This document shows positions 55,078 through 64,000 of a stretch of 64,000 nt of DNA, one piece after another. Origin of the DNA: RFSX01 sp964567435 (GTDB lineage Bacteria > Bacteroidota > Bacteroidia > Chitinophagales > Saprospiraceae); NCBI GenBank assembly GCA_964567435.1, contig CAZMMQ010000003.1, forward strand, positions 1-64,000, given 5' to 3'. Numbering within the stretch: position 1 is the stretch's first letter; every line of letters starts with the position of its first letter. Both the position numbers and the translations under genes were made by a program. The notes below the pieces were generated by a model. The model was not told where the DNA came from. It searched no databases and saw only the letters and a program-made list of their open reading frames with translations.

Positions 55078-56472
55078 CTAACCTAGTGCAGCATTTATTT
55101 TCTGTACACTATCTTTAGCATCACCATACAGCATTCTAGTATTGTCTTTAAAGAACAATGGGTTCTGCACACCTGCGTAGCCAGTAGCCATAGAACGTTT
55201 CATGACGATGACTTGTGCTGACTTCCATACTTGGATGACAGGCATTCCCGCAATTGGGCTATTTGGATCATCTAAAGCACTTGGATTGACGATATCATTT
55301 GCGCCGATGACCAGCACCACATCTACTTCATGTAGCTCATCATTAATCTCATCCATTTCTAGGACGATATCGTAAGGTACATTTGCTTCAGCAAGTAAGA
55401 CATTCATATGACCTGGTAGTCTACCCGCCACTGGATGTATAGCAAACTGCACTGTCTTTGATTGCTTTCTCAAATGTTCCACAAGACTATAGACAGGATA
55501 CTGTGCTTTGGCGACAGCCATACCATATCCTGGAACAATCACTACATTCTTTGCATTAGATAACATTTCTGCTACCTCTTCATGATTGGTTGCTATAGCT
55601 TCGCCTTGTACTTCAGTACTGCTAATGCTGGATGTAGTATTTCCAAATCCGCCAAAAATTACAGACCAAAAAGAACGGTTCATGGCCTCACACATTATGA
55701 TAGAAAGGATGGCGCCTGAGCTACCTACCAGTGCACCAGTTACGATGAGCAAATCATTGCCTAACATAAACCCAGCTGCTGCTGCCGCCCAACCAGAATA
55801 GGAATTGAGCATAGAAACGACTACAGGCATATCTGCACCTCCTATAGCCATTACCAGCATTGCTCCTATAAATGCTGCTATAGCTGACATTGCAATTAAT
55901 GGAACAAGTCCTTCTCCATGATGTGCAGATATAAAGAAGTAGCCAAGTACAAGACATACGATAACCAAAAGGATGTTAACGGCATGTCTGCCTGGGTAGA
56001 CCAGGGCCTTGCTTCCAATCTTCCCATCTAGTTTTCCCCAGGCAATTATCGACCCTGTAAAAGTTATAGCTCCTATAAAAATGCCAATGAATATTTCTAC
56101 AAGATGGATATTGTGTTCTACTGCTCCTAGAGTGGCTGTCTTTGGATCTAAGTAAGAACCAAAGCCTACAAGTACTGCTGCCAATCCTACAAAACTGTGC
56201 AAGATGGCAACCAACTGAGGCATTGCTGTCATTTCTACCTTACGTGCAACAGCCCAGCCAATAATAGCTGCAATTAATATAGCAATAAGAATATAGACAT
56301 GTCCCTCCATTCCTTCGCCAAGTACAGTAGATACGATAGCTATTGTCATACCTACGATGCCATAGAGCACACCTTTCTTAGCTGATTCCTGAGAAGACAG
56401 ACCTCCTAAACTGAGTATAAATAAAATACTCGCAAACAGATAAGAAGCTAATTGAATTTGTGATGATATCAT
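55078..56472 (-). CDS. pntB: NAD(P)+ transhydrogenase subunit beta
   Basis: A 464-residue beta subunit with nine or so membrane helices and a cytosolic NADP-binding domain (about 280-464): VIVPGYGMAVAKAQYPVYSL, then HPVAGRLPGHMNVLLAEANV, VVLVIGANDIVNPSA and VMKRSMATGYAGVQN, all typical. It couples hydride transfer from NADH to NADP+ to proton uptake and is a main NADPH source. It follows pntA by 2 bp. Confidence 0.97.
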   Translation of the reverse strand: MISSQIQLASYLFASILFILSLGGLSSQESAKKGVLYGIVGMTIAIVSTVLGEGMEGHVYILIAILIAAIIGWAVARKVEMTAMPQLVAILHSFVGLAAVLVGFGSYLDPKTATLGAVEHNIHLVEIFIGIFIGAITFTGSIIAWGKLDGKIGSKALVYPGRHAVNILLVIVCLVLGYFFISAHHGEGLVPLIAMSAIAAFIGAMLVMAIGGADMPVVVSMLNSYSGWAAAAAGFMLGNDLLIVTGALVGSSGAILSIIMCEAMNRSFWSVIFGGFGNTTSSISSTEVQGEAIATNHEEVAEMLSNAKNVVIVPGYGMAVAKAQYPVYSLVEHLRKQSKTVQFAIHPVAGRLPGHMNVLLAEANVPYDIVLEMDEINDELHEVDVVLVIGANDIVNPSALDDPNSPIAGMPVIQVWKSAQVIVMKRSMATGYAGVQNPLFFKDNTRMLYGDAKDSVQKINAALG

Positions 56473-56474
56473 AA

Positions 56475-58001
56475 TTACTTCTTAAACATTTTGAGCATAC
56501 GATGCGTAACTAAAAAACCACCGATAATATTGATGCTCGCAACAAGGATTGCAATCAATGCTAAGATGGACATGGGGTCTGAAAGATTGGCTTTGGTTTG
56601 TAATAATCCGCCTATTATAATGATGCCACTAATGGCGTTAGTCACCGCCATCAAAGGTGTATGTAAAGAATGACTTACATTCCAAATCACCTGCCATCCT
56701 ACAAAACAAGACAAAACAAAAACTGTAAAATGTCCCATAAAAGCAGGCGGCGCCACCAAGGCTAAGAGATACAAAATTGCACCTAATAAGATTAACACTA
56801 GGAGTGGATTGGATTTCTTTTTCTCTGCCTTGAGGATTGGTTTCTCTTCAGATTTTTTCTCTACCTGCCTAGGTTTCTGAGGACTAACAGGTAGAGGTGC
56901 AGGTGGCCAATTGACCTTACCTTCATGAGTGACCATGGCTCTGCTGATGACTTCATCAGTCATATCAATTTTGAAATCTGTTCCCTTGCCCATATCATCC
57001 AATAGATGGCAAAGATTATTGCCATAGAGCTGACTCGCTTGAGCTGGCAATTGGTCTAGTTTCCCAATTACGGTGACACCATTATTTGTGGTATAGATTT
57101 CTCCATTTCTGGTCTCAGTACAATTACCTCCACTGGAAGCCGCTAAGTCTACGATGACTGAGCCTGGCTTCATGGCAGCGACATGGTAGTCAAGTACAAG
57201 CTCTGGCGCTTTTCGCCCAGGTATCTGAGCAGTAGTAATTATGATGTCTACTTCCTTAGCCTGCTCTAGAAACAATTCCATCTCTGCTGCGATAAACTCT
57301 GGACTCATCACTTTAGAATAACCAGAGGCCGTAGAACCATCTTCCTCTATTTCTACGGAAAGGAACTGTGCTCCCATACTTTCTATCTGTTCTGCTACTT
57401 CCATTCTGGTATCAAAGGCACGGACGATAGCTCCTAGAGATTTTGCTGTGCCTATGGCAGCAAGACCAGCAACTCCTGCTCCTATCACAAGTACTTTTGC
57501 AGGATCTACTTTTCCTGCTGCAGTAATCTGACCATTGAGAAAACGTCCAAAGTGATTGGCGCCTTCAATGACAGATCGGTAACCAGCAATATTAGCCATA
57601 GAAGAAAGCACATCCATCTTTTGGGCACGTGATATTCTAGGAATGGCATCCATAGCAATGGCATTGACGCCTTTCTCGGCAAGGGTTTTTATCAAATCTT
57701 CATTCTGTCCTGGCTGGAGGTAACTCAAAGTGACTTGACCCGGAGATAATAGTTCTACTTCCTTCTTCTCAAAAGGGAGGACCTTGAGAATGATGTCGCT
57801 TTGATTATATAATTCTGTAGGGGTAGTCGAGACAGAAGCACCGGCTTCCTTGTAGTCTTCATCTGAAAAATTTGCAGAACTTCCAGCTCCTGTTTCTATC
57901 ACAACTTCAAATCCTTGCTTAAGTAGCCGCTTTACGGTTTTGGGGGTTGCGGCAACACGATTTTCGTCTTCCACAATTTCTGTTGGAATGCCAACTTTCA
58001 T
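56475..58001 (-). CDS. pntA: NAD(P)+ transhydrogenase subunit alpha (fused form)
   Basis: A 508-residue fused alpha subunit. The NAD domain opens MKVGIPTEIVEDENRVAATP and has VLVIGAGVAGLAAIGTAKSL, SVIVDLAASSGGNCTETRNG and the inter-domain TAQIPGRKAPELV. After a charged linker (PLPVSPQKPRQVEKKSEEK, about 370-400) come three to four membrane helices (LVLILLGAILYLLALVAPP onward). Some bacteria split this into PntAA and PntAB, so the fusion is worth noting. It is first in the pntAB operon. Confidence 0.96.
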   Translation of the reverse strand: MKVGIPTEIVEDENRVAATPKTVKRLLKQGFEVVIETGAGSSANFSDEDYKEAGASVSTTPTELYNQSDIILKVLPFEKKEVELLSPGQVTLSYLQPGQNEDLIKTLAEKGVNAIAMDAIPRISRAQKMDVLSSMANIAGYRSVIEGANHFGRFLNGQITAAGKVDPAKVLVIGAGVAGLAAIGTAKSLGAIVRAFDTRMEVAEQIESMGAQFLSVEIEEDGSTASGYSKVMSPEFIAAEMELFLEQAKEVDIIITTAQIPGRKAPELVLDYHVAAMKPGSVIVDLAASSGGNCTETRNGEIYTTNNGVTVIGKLDQLPAQASQLYGNNLCHLLDDMGKGTDFKIDMTDEVISRAMVTHEGKVNWPPAPLPVSPQKPRQVEKKSEEKPILKAEKKKSNPLLVLILLGAILYLLALVAPPAFMGHFTVFVLSCFVGWQVIWNVSHSLHTPLMAVTNAISGIIIIGGLLQTKANLSDPMSILALIAILVASINIIGGFLVTHRMLKMFKK

Positions 58002-58230
58002 ATCATCTAGATTGGTTCGAGTTAAAGATACCTTTAATTAACAATAATATTGGAATCAAAGGTTGAGAACGATTTGGATTGATCTGTGAAGGCGGCAGGA
58101 GTTACATTAACTTTATTCTAAGCTAAGCTCAAATCATTTGGTGATCTGTATCTCTGAGGATGGAAAAGTCCTAAAACCAAATTGTATAATTTAGTTAAGA
58201 CTAGGATATACAAAATGTGGCTAGTAGCTG

Positions 58231-61200
58231 TCATTTTTCGCTGACAAAATACAAATCAAGCATCTCCATATTTTTCGCCTCTACTTTGCCTTTGTAGTCA
58301 CATTTTAGAATCTCGTGGACATGAGAGTATGTTTGCTTAGAAATGGCCACATCACCGATCTCGCATTTACCTTCTATTCTTGCAGCAATATTGACCGTAT
58401 CACCCCATATATCATAAGCAAACTTTTTAGAGCCTACGACACCTGCCACTACAGGTCCCGTATGGATTCCAACTCTTGCTTCAAAATATGGTTTATTACT
58501 CTTCACTCTTTCTATTTTGAAATCAGAAATTATTTTTTGCATCTCAATTGCTGCTCTACATAGCAATAAAGCATGATCTGATCGCTCTATAGGTAAGCCA
58601 CAGGCACACATATAGGCATCTCCAATAGTTTTGATTTTTTCTATGTGGTAGGTCTCTGTCACCTTGTCAAACTCTTTAAAATATAGATCTAATAAATCGA
58701 CTAGATCTCGATAATCTAATTGTTTGCCATGTTGAGAAAAATTCTTGAAATCCAAGAACATTACAGAGACTTCATCATAGAATTTAGGTTGTGCTTTACC
58801 TGTAAGTTTAAGTTCCTCAGCTGTTGATTTTGGCAAAATGTTCTTGAGTAATCTATCTACGGATTCTTTCTCAGATTTAATCTCAGAAGTTCTCTCTTTT
58901 ACTTTTTCTTCAAGGTTTTCTATCAACATAGTATTCTCAATAGAGACCGCCATCTGACTTGAAAGCACTTTCAGCATTTCAACTCTTTCTGATGTGAAGA
59001 CATCTTTTGTTAAAGAATTTTCCAGATATAGAACACCGACATGGTTGCCCTTATTTTTAATAGGTAAACAAAAAATAGATTGAGAGTTTGATTTTTCACT
59101 ATACGGATCATTTGCAAAAAGCGTTCTGCTTTTATCATCATCCAGAATGAAGGTTTTGGAAGTCTTATCTACAAATCGAATTATTGTTTCTGGCAGCTGA
59201 TCAAATCCGCTTAGCGCTTGGTCCTCATAGACTTCTGTACTCTCATCGAGATAACCTGATGCTACCACCTTGAGTTTGTCTACTCTCAAAATCAAATAAG
59301 CTTTTTCTGCTCCAGCATTTTCTATTGCAATCAATATCAACTTTCGGATGAGCTTATGATAGTCTGTTTCACCCATTAATACCTCAGAGGATTTCAAGAT
59401 AGATTCTACATCCAAGGAAGCAAGTGCATTGCCTGATTCTGAACTCGTCATTTCGATTTTCGGATCATTTGCACTATAGCCTATGTTAAGTTCTGGGTAC
59501 GACTTCAGCAGTCTTGCAGCAACAGCTTCAGCGCCACATTTTTTGTATTGTTTGTACGCTTGCTGAAACTGACTCATCTGAAGAGCAGTCTGACCTAGTT
59601 GCTTATATAGCTTACCGCTTTCTTCCCAGGAGATGCCTTCTTCCAGTATAAAATTATTCTTTCTTGATAGATGTATAGCAGATTCAAATGTCTTAAGGGC
59701 CTTGCTTATATCTTTGTCAATAAATGCTTGATACATCGCCAGGAGTAAATGATACTTATTTTCAAAATTTACTGGACATAACTTGTGGTTTTTTTTGAAA
59801 TCTTTAATTAATTTTTTGATCTCTTTAAGTATTGATGATTTATCACGATTAGGTACAGTTTCATAGTTAATCATCAAAAGCATTGCACTAAACAAACAAT
59901 CTACCACATGAATATACACCCCTTCATGAGTCGCTGAATCACCATACTCGTTTTTTTTCAAGAGGTCTTGATAGGCCTCATTGTGATAACCTAACAAATA
60001 GTTGAGACGCATTTGGAAGCCATAATGAGTATATAGAAAGAGCTTATCATCTTTGTTCAGCTCATCAGTCAGAAAATCAGTGACAGCATAATTCTCACCT
60101 TCTAGTTTGCTGTTATTAAATAAAGGATCATTTAAGCATCTGATATATTCACAATATACTTTGATATTGCTTACATTATATTTATCATTATATAAGGCTA
60201 CATCTTTTTCAAATTGTGGTAGAAGTTGCTTGGCTTCATTAAAATCATTTCCCAGAACACAATAGACAGAAGCGATGATATTTGTGTTGTAAGATACAAA
60301 CTCAAAATCACCTTTAAATTTACTTAATGATAATGATTTAGATAACCCATCTATCGTTTCACCTACATGAGACTCCCACCATTTAATTAATGTGTTCAAA
60401 CTAAACAAAGAACGATTGAAATATTCCTTAGTGTTTAATTTTTCAAATATGGCCATAGAGACTTTCCCAAAAGCTATCCCACTTTTTATGTCTTTAGTTG
60501 CGATAATTAATCCTGCAGCATAGGATAAAAAATTAAAGGAGGCTAATGGACTTATACCATTCTTGATGAAGAAGGCCGTAAATCTCATATTGATAAGCAC
60601 CCATAAATCTTGATTGGAAAAATAAGCGGCAGAGCTTGTTGAAAGACCAATATTTGCAAGTTCGATTTTAAATGGATCAGTTAATTCAGGCAAATCAGAT
60701 AAAGCTAGAATATTCTTCTTTTTATAGGTCATGCCCGTCTTAATCGCCTGGATGACAATATCTTTCTTTGTTAGGTTACGTTTTATTTTCACACCTTGCT
60801 CAGCTAAGTAGGCTATCCCAATACCTATAGCTTCTTCGAATTTTCCCTCATTTACATTTTGGTCAACTTTCAATTTTACAAATCGAGCCTCATTTACTTT
60901 TGTCAAGTCAGTATCCGTCAATTTGTTTCTGAATTGCAGATTCTGTTTCTTGTCTTCTATTCTTGATGAGATAGTAAATCCTGTAAGCAACGCATCCTGA
61001 TATAATTCATTCGCAGAAATTTCACTATTGTCATCCAGAATAGACAATGCCTTTATTGTATAGTCCATAGCATTTTCGTAATCAACAAGAACCATGGATT
61101 TCTTACTGGCCTTAAGATTAGCTATTGCTATGTCTTTCTTATCACTATTGTCTAAAAATAAATCATACCCAGCATTTAGATGAAAGACACCTTGGGTATC

Positions 61201-63327
61201 AAAATCTTCATTTTCAGACTTTTTCCAATATTCAAGAAATTGTTTTGCGATTTTATAATGATTACTCTTTTTTTGTTCCGCACTTTGCATTTCATAGACA
61301 CCTTGCTGGATTCTATCATGTGCAAATTGATAAATAATAGCTTTCTTTACTTTACTCCCTTGCTCCATCGCTCGAGAACTTTTAGCAGTGAGTAATCCCT
61401 CTTGCAAAGACTCCTTTAGATTTGCTAAACATTCCTTCCTACTCATCCCTGTAATTAATGCAAGGCTATCTACATCAAATTTATTGCCTATGCAGGCTGC
61501 CAATTGGAGTAAGTTCTGTTCTTCTTTTTGGTACTTCCCTATTTTCTTAATGAGTAACTGAACAATATTATCGGTAACAATGGTTTTACCAATTTCATCC
61601 AAATCCCAATTCCATTTATTGGCTTCATATTTTATTAGCTGCTCTGTTTCTAATGCCTCTAATATTTGTTTATAAAAAAATGGATTTCCTTCTGTTCTAT
61701 CATAGATATAGGCATTCAGTTGATTAACCTCAATTCCACTTTGCTTAAGGCTATCTTCGAGAATAGTGAGTGTATTATTTGTATCTAAATTATCAAGATG
61801 CAATTTGGAAACCGAAGAGTTATTTAATAATTCCAACGACCTGTTAAAACTATGACCTGATTCTACTTCCTGATCCCTGTATGCGCAGATGACCATTAGA
61901 TGCTTGAGCTCTTCTTCTTTAAAGGCCTCATTAAGAACTCTTACAGAAGAATTATCAGACCACTGCCAATCGTCTAAAAAGATAATCAGTGGATGTTGTT
62001 CATCAGCTGCGCACAACAAAAGAGATTTAAGTGCATAGTGAAATCGATTCTGAGAGTCGTCAGTATAGTTAAGTTTTTCAGTTTCCATTTCAGGAAACAA
62101 CCACTTTAGATTGGGAATAAATGCGCCGAGATATGGGAGAAGTGAACCCAGTTTTTCGGTCATCAAATTCTTCCAGAAGTTTTGTTTTTCTAAATTTTCA
62201 GTGATAATAATTTCTATCAAATTATTAAAGGCCTGTATCCAACCACTACATGGCATATTCCTATTAACCTGATCAAATTTGCCAGATATATAAATGCCAT
62301 TGTTAATGATGTTTTTATGCAGCTGAGAAACCAGTATTGATTTACCTGTACCTCCACCTCCAGAGATTAAAACATATTGATCTTCACCGTTAACAGCTTT
62401 GTTGTAGGCAGATTGAAGAATAGACGCTTCCGAGTCTCGTCCTACCAATTTTTCAGATACGTGAAGCTGCTTATTCACGTCTGCCAGTCCAAGTGGAAAT
62501 GACGATATAGATTGACTTTGTTCTAATTCCTTAATACATCTCTCAAGATCCATAATCAATCCTTCTTCAGACAGATATCTGTCTTCAGTATTCTTGGCTA
62601 ATAATTTGAGTATAATAGCTGCAATTTGGGGTGACAATTCCGAGTTATACTCTGTTGGATTATCAGGCAATTTTGCTATGTGACTATGAACAAGCTCTAA
62701 GGGATTGTCAGTAATAAAAGGCAACTGTGAAGCAGCCATTTCATACATTATCACACCCAATGAATAAAAATCTGATCCATAATCAACCATACGATTAATT
62801 CGACCGGTCTGCTCTGGAGAGATGTATTCGAGCATACATTCAACTCTTTCAGGATTACCAAGATATACACTCTTGTACCTGTACAAATTCGAATTTCCAA
62901 AGTCAATAATATTAATCTCACCAGAAGCAGGATTGAGAATAATATTGCGAGGATTGAGATCCAAATGCAGTACATTAAGTTTATGAATATCTCGAATTTT
63001 AGCTACAAGACTTATGACCAATTCCAGAAACTGATCATTCTCAAATTGCCATTCAGAAAGATATTTTTTTAAAGTTACACCTTCAAAGAACGGCCTTAGA
63101 ATGTAAGAATGACCTAAATGTTGGATTTCATCAGCCACCTCTGGGTAGGCAAGCTTCGTGATCAATAATTCTCGTTCCGTCTTTTCCTTATGGTCTTGGG
63201 CATAGTCTTCTTTATATCTTTTTAAAGTATATGATTTTCCATTATGCTTTCCTATCATAACCTGTGCGCTGTTGCCATTATACAGCTCTTTCATTTCTGA
63301 GAATGAAAGATAGTCGATGGTAGACAT
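58231..63327 (-). CDS. Ser/Thr kinase - AAA/NACHT-like ATPase - TPR - GAF - adenylyl cyclase
   Basis: About 1,698 residues from ATG 63327; an upstream TTG (63345) overlaps the stop of the carotenoid oxygenase gene. Order: kinase (about 5-265) with HLDLNPRNIILN and IDFGNSNL; ATPase (from about 290) with Walker A GGGGTGKS and Walker B LIIFLDDW; a long TPR-like helical region; a GAF (about 1305-1475); a coiled coil; and a class III cyclase (about 1517-1680). The cyclase metal Asp residues are in MFLDFKNFS and IGDAYM, the purine-binding Lys is in EKIKTIGD and Asp in AYDIWGD, and NIAARIE holds the transition-state Asn/Arg. These choices predict ATP as substrate, so cAMP. The layout resembles PKN/AAA/GAF sensor kinases with the cyclase replacing a histidine kinase. 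Confidence 0.88.
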   Translation of the reverse strand: MSTIDYLSFSEMKELYNGNSAQVMIGKHNGKSYTLKRYKEDYAQDHKEKTERELLITKLAYPEVADEIQHLGHSYILRPFFEGVTLKKYLSEWQFENDQFLELVISLVAKIRDIHKLNVLHLDLNPRNIILNPASGEINIIDFGNSNLYRYKSVYLGNPERVECMLEYISPEQTGRINRMVDYGSDFYSLGVIMYEMAASQLPFITDNPLELVHSHIAKLPDNPTEYNSELSPQIAAIILKLLAKNTEDRYLSEEGLIMDLERCIKELEQSQSISSFPLGLADVNKQLHVSEKLVGRDSEASILQSAYNKAVNGEDQYVLISGGGGTGKSILVSQLHKNIINNGIYISGKFDQVNRNMPCSGWIQAFNNLIEIIITENLEKQNFWKNLMTEKLGSLLPYLGAFIPNLKWLFPEMETEKLNYTDDSQNRFHYALKSLLLCAADEQHPLIIFLDDWQWSDNSSVRVLNEAFKEEELKHLMVICAYRDQEVESGHSFNRSLELLNNSSVSKLHLDNLDTNNTLTILEDSLKQSGIEVNQLNAYIYDRTEGNPFFYKQILEALETEQLIKYEANKWNWDLDEIGKTIVTDNIVQLLIKKIGKYQKEEQNLLQLAACIGNKFDVDSLALITGMSRKECLANLKESLQEGLLTAKSSRAMEQGSKVKKAIIYQFAHDRIQQGVYEMQSAEQKKSNHYKIAKQFLEYWKKSENEDFDTQGVFHLNAGYDLFLDNSDKKDIAIANLKASKKSMVLVDYENAMDYTIKALSILDDNSEISANELYQDALLTGFTISSRIEDKKQNLQFRNKLTDTDLTKVNEARFVKLKVDQNVNEGKFEEAIGIGIAYLAEQGVKIKRNLTKKDIVIQAIKTGMTYKKKNILALSDLPELTDPFKIELANIGLSTSSAAYFSNQDLWVLINMRFTAFFIKNGISPLASFNFLSYAAGLIIATKDIKSGIAFGKVSMAIFEKLNTKEYFNRSLFSLNTLIKWWESHVGETIDGLSKSLSLSKFKGDFEFVSYNTNIIASVYCVLGNDFNEAKQLLPQFEKDVALYNDKYNVSNIKVYCEYIRCLNDPLFNNSKLEGENYAVTDFLTDELNKDDKLFLYTHYGFQMRLNYLLGYHNEAYQDLLKKNEYGDSATHEGVYIHVVDCLFSAMLLMINYETVPNRDKSSILKEIKKLIKDFKKNHKLCPVNFENKYHLLLAMYQAFIDKDISKALKTFESAIHLSRKNNFILEEGISWEESGKLYKQLGQTALQMSQFQQAYKQYKKCGAEAVAARLLKSYPELNIGYSANDPKIEMTSSESGNALASLDVESILKSSEVLMGETDYHKLIRKLILIAIENAGAEKAYLILRVDKLKVVASGYLDESTEVYEDQALSGFDQLPETIIRFVDKTSKTFILDDDKSRTLFANDPYSEKSNSQSIFCLPIKNKGNHVGVLYLENSLTKDVFTSERVEMLKVLSSQMAVSIENTMLIENLEEKVKERTSEIKSEKESVDRLLKNILPKSTAEELKLTGKAQPKFYDEVSVMFLDFKNFSQHGKQLDYRDLVDLLDLYFKEFDKVTETYHIEKIKTIGDAYMCACGLPIERSDHALLLCRAAIEMQKIISDFKIERVKSNKPYFEARVGIHTGPVVAGVVGSKKFAYDIWGDTVNIAARIEGKCEIGDVAISKQTYSHVHEILKCDYKGKVEAKNMEMLDLYFVSEK

Positions 63328-63341
63328 TTTATTTACTTTAC

Positions 63342-64000
63342 TCAATTAGTGAAATTTGGATAAACATATTGCTCAAAAAAATCTTGGTATTGGCGATGTT
63401 CTACTGGATCTAAAAAAGAATCCCTTATAGATTGATTAAAGTCATTTTCTATATCAACCATATAACCAGAGTTGATATCTGAGCCCTCTTCCATCCAAGT
63501 TATATGCAGTGATGTGCAGAAATTAAAGTCTGTTCCTCCTAATTTGCATATTGGTCCCTGAGCAATATCCCATGCAGAAAATATCCAAATTTGGCTATCG
63601 TAATTTTTGACCCCTTGATCATCTACAAGAACTTTAACGGTCACCCATATATAACCATCTTTTTCTAGAGGCCTTGATGCATTAGGTATTTTGCATGGTA
63701 TAAATTGGATTGACATTGGATAACTTCCCCAAGGAATCTCATAATGACTTGTAATAGTCATCTGACCTGTATCTATGCTTATGATGCTTTGTGGAATACC
63801 ACATTCAGTATAAGCCAATATATCCTCTAATGATAGTTGTCTATTAGGAACAACTTCATACAGCTCTTTGATATATTTTGTTAGCAATTCTGGTTGAGAT
63901 CCGAAGCTTACAAAATAGAGTTGCTTGATGGAATCTACTACCCGAGTCGGTGAAATCATATCTCGATAAGCATAGAGCCCTATGCCCCAAGTATTTGGCC
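63342..64000 (-). CDS. Carotenoid oxygenase family protein (5' part missing)
   Basis: The frame stays open beyond the right window edge. The visible part begins PNTWGIGLYAYRD (64000 edge), then SIKQLYFVSFGSQPELLTKY, and ends with GYIWVTVKVLVDD, SQIWIFSAWDIAQGPICKLG and SLHITWMEE. The last element matches the conserved C-terminal iron-binding His region of carotenoid cleavage oxygenases. These use a 4-His iron centre to cleave carotenoids or stilbenes, for example to retinal. Only one of the four His ligands lies inside the window. The stop overlaps the possible TTG start of the kinase gene, so the genes are probably one transcript. Confidence 0.75.
   Translation of the reverse strand, partial: PNTWGIGLYAYRDMISPTRVVDSIKQLYFVSFGSQPELLTKYIKELYEVVPNRQLSLEDILAYTECGIPQSIISIDTGQMTITSHYEIPWGSYPMSIQFIPCKIPNASRPLEKDGYIWVTVKVLVDDQGVKNYDSQIWIFSAWDIAQGPICKLGGTDFNFCTSLHITWMEEGSDINSGYMVDIENDFNQSIRDSFLDPVEHRQYQDFFEQYVYPNFTN

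Overview
The window is AT-rich chromosomal DNA of a Bacteroidota bacterium, most likely a free-living (probably marine) member near the Saprospiria. Evidence: secreted giants ending in type IX secretion (T9SS) sorting tails, bipartite dockerin and cohesin modules, a complete Na+-translocating NADH:quinone reductase operon, and lipoproteins with short Bacteroidota-type signals. No rRNA, tRNA, CRISPR array, prophage or insertion sequence was recognised.

Layout. 1-5 kb: end of an FMN reductase, an ECF sigma factor coupled to an unusual membrane protein, queE with a carbohydrate-binding lipoprotein, RidA, a TlpA-like thioredoxin. 5-13 kb: a GT39-type membrane glycosyltransferase, then nqrABCDEF on the minus strand with a clear terminator. 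13-14.7 kb: a lipoprotein and a decayed T9SS-type surface gene. 14.7-20.3 kb: a tripartite RND efflux system. 20.5-25.7 kb: a 1,721-residue T9SS surface protein. 26-30.7 kb: a DUF2891 lipoprotein, an Nramp-like transporter and pxpABC (5-oxoprolinase). 31-41.5 kb: DEAD-box helicase, a frameshifted antitoxin-like gene, Rof-like protein, PLP ammonia-lyase, DedA, RluA, CvfB-like, TauE, moaD-moaE, hydrolase, fructosamine kinase. 41.7-48 kb: a roughly 2,080-residue CotH-domain T9SS protein. 48-55 kb: molybdenum cofactor genes (a MoeB-like E1 with rhodanese, MocA-like, moaA, moeA, mobA fusion, moaC) with MaoC and PaaI enzymes. 55-58 kb: pntAB. 58-64 kb: a giant kinase/AAA/GAF/adenylyl cyclase downstream of a carotenoid oxygenase.

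How the genes fit together. Na+-NQR and PntAB handle NADH/NADPH and ion gradients. The moa/moe/mob genes, split between 38 kb and 48-55 kb, supply nearly the whole molybdopterin pathway, though no molybdoenzyme is in the window. The pxp operon recycles 5-oxoproline, and its linked Nramp-like protein lacks the usual metal ligands.

Most interesting points: (i) an inverted pair of about 107-bp intergenic repeats 22 kb apart (30982-31088 and 52743-52848), whose end also matches 15 nt at the start of queE; (ii) three conserved genes (queE, pxpA, DEAD helicase) whose family-conserved N termini lie upstream of any ATG/GTG/TTG; (iii) a carotenoid oxygenase overlapping a kinase-AAA-GAF-adenylyl cyclase; (iv) the non-canonical Nramp in the 5-oxoproline operon; (v) three decayed gene remnants.
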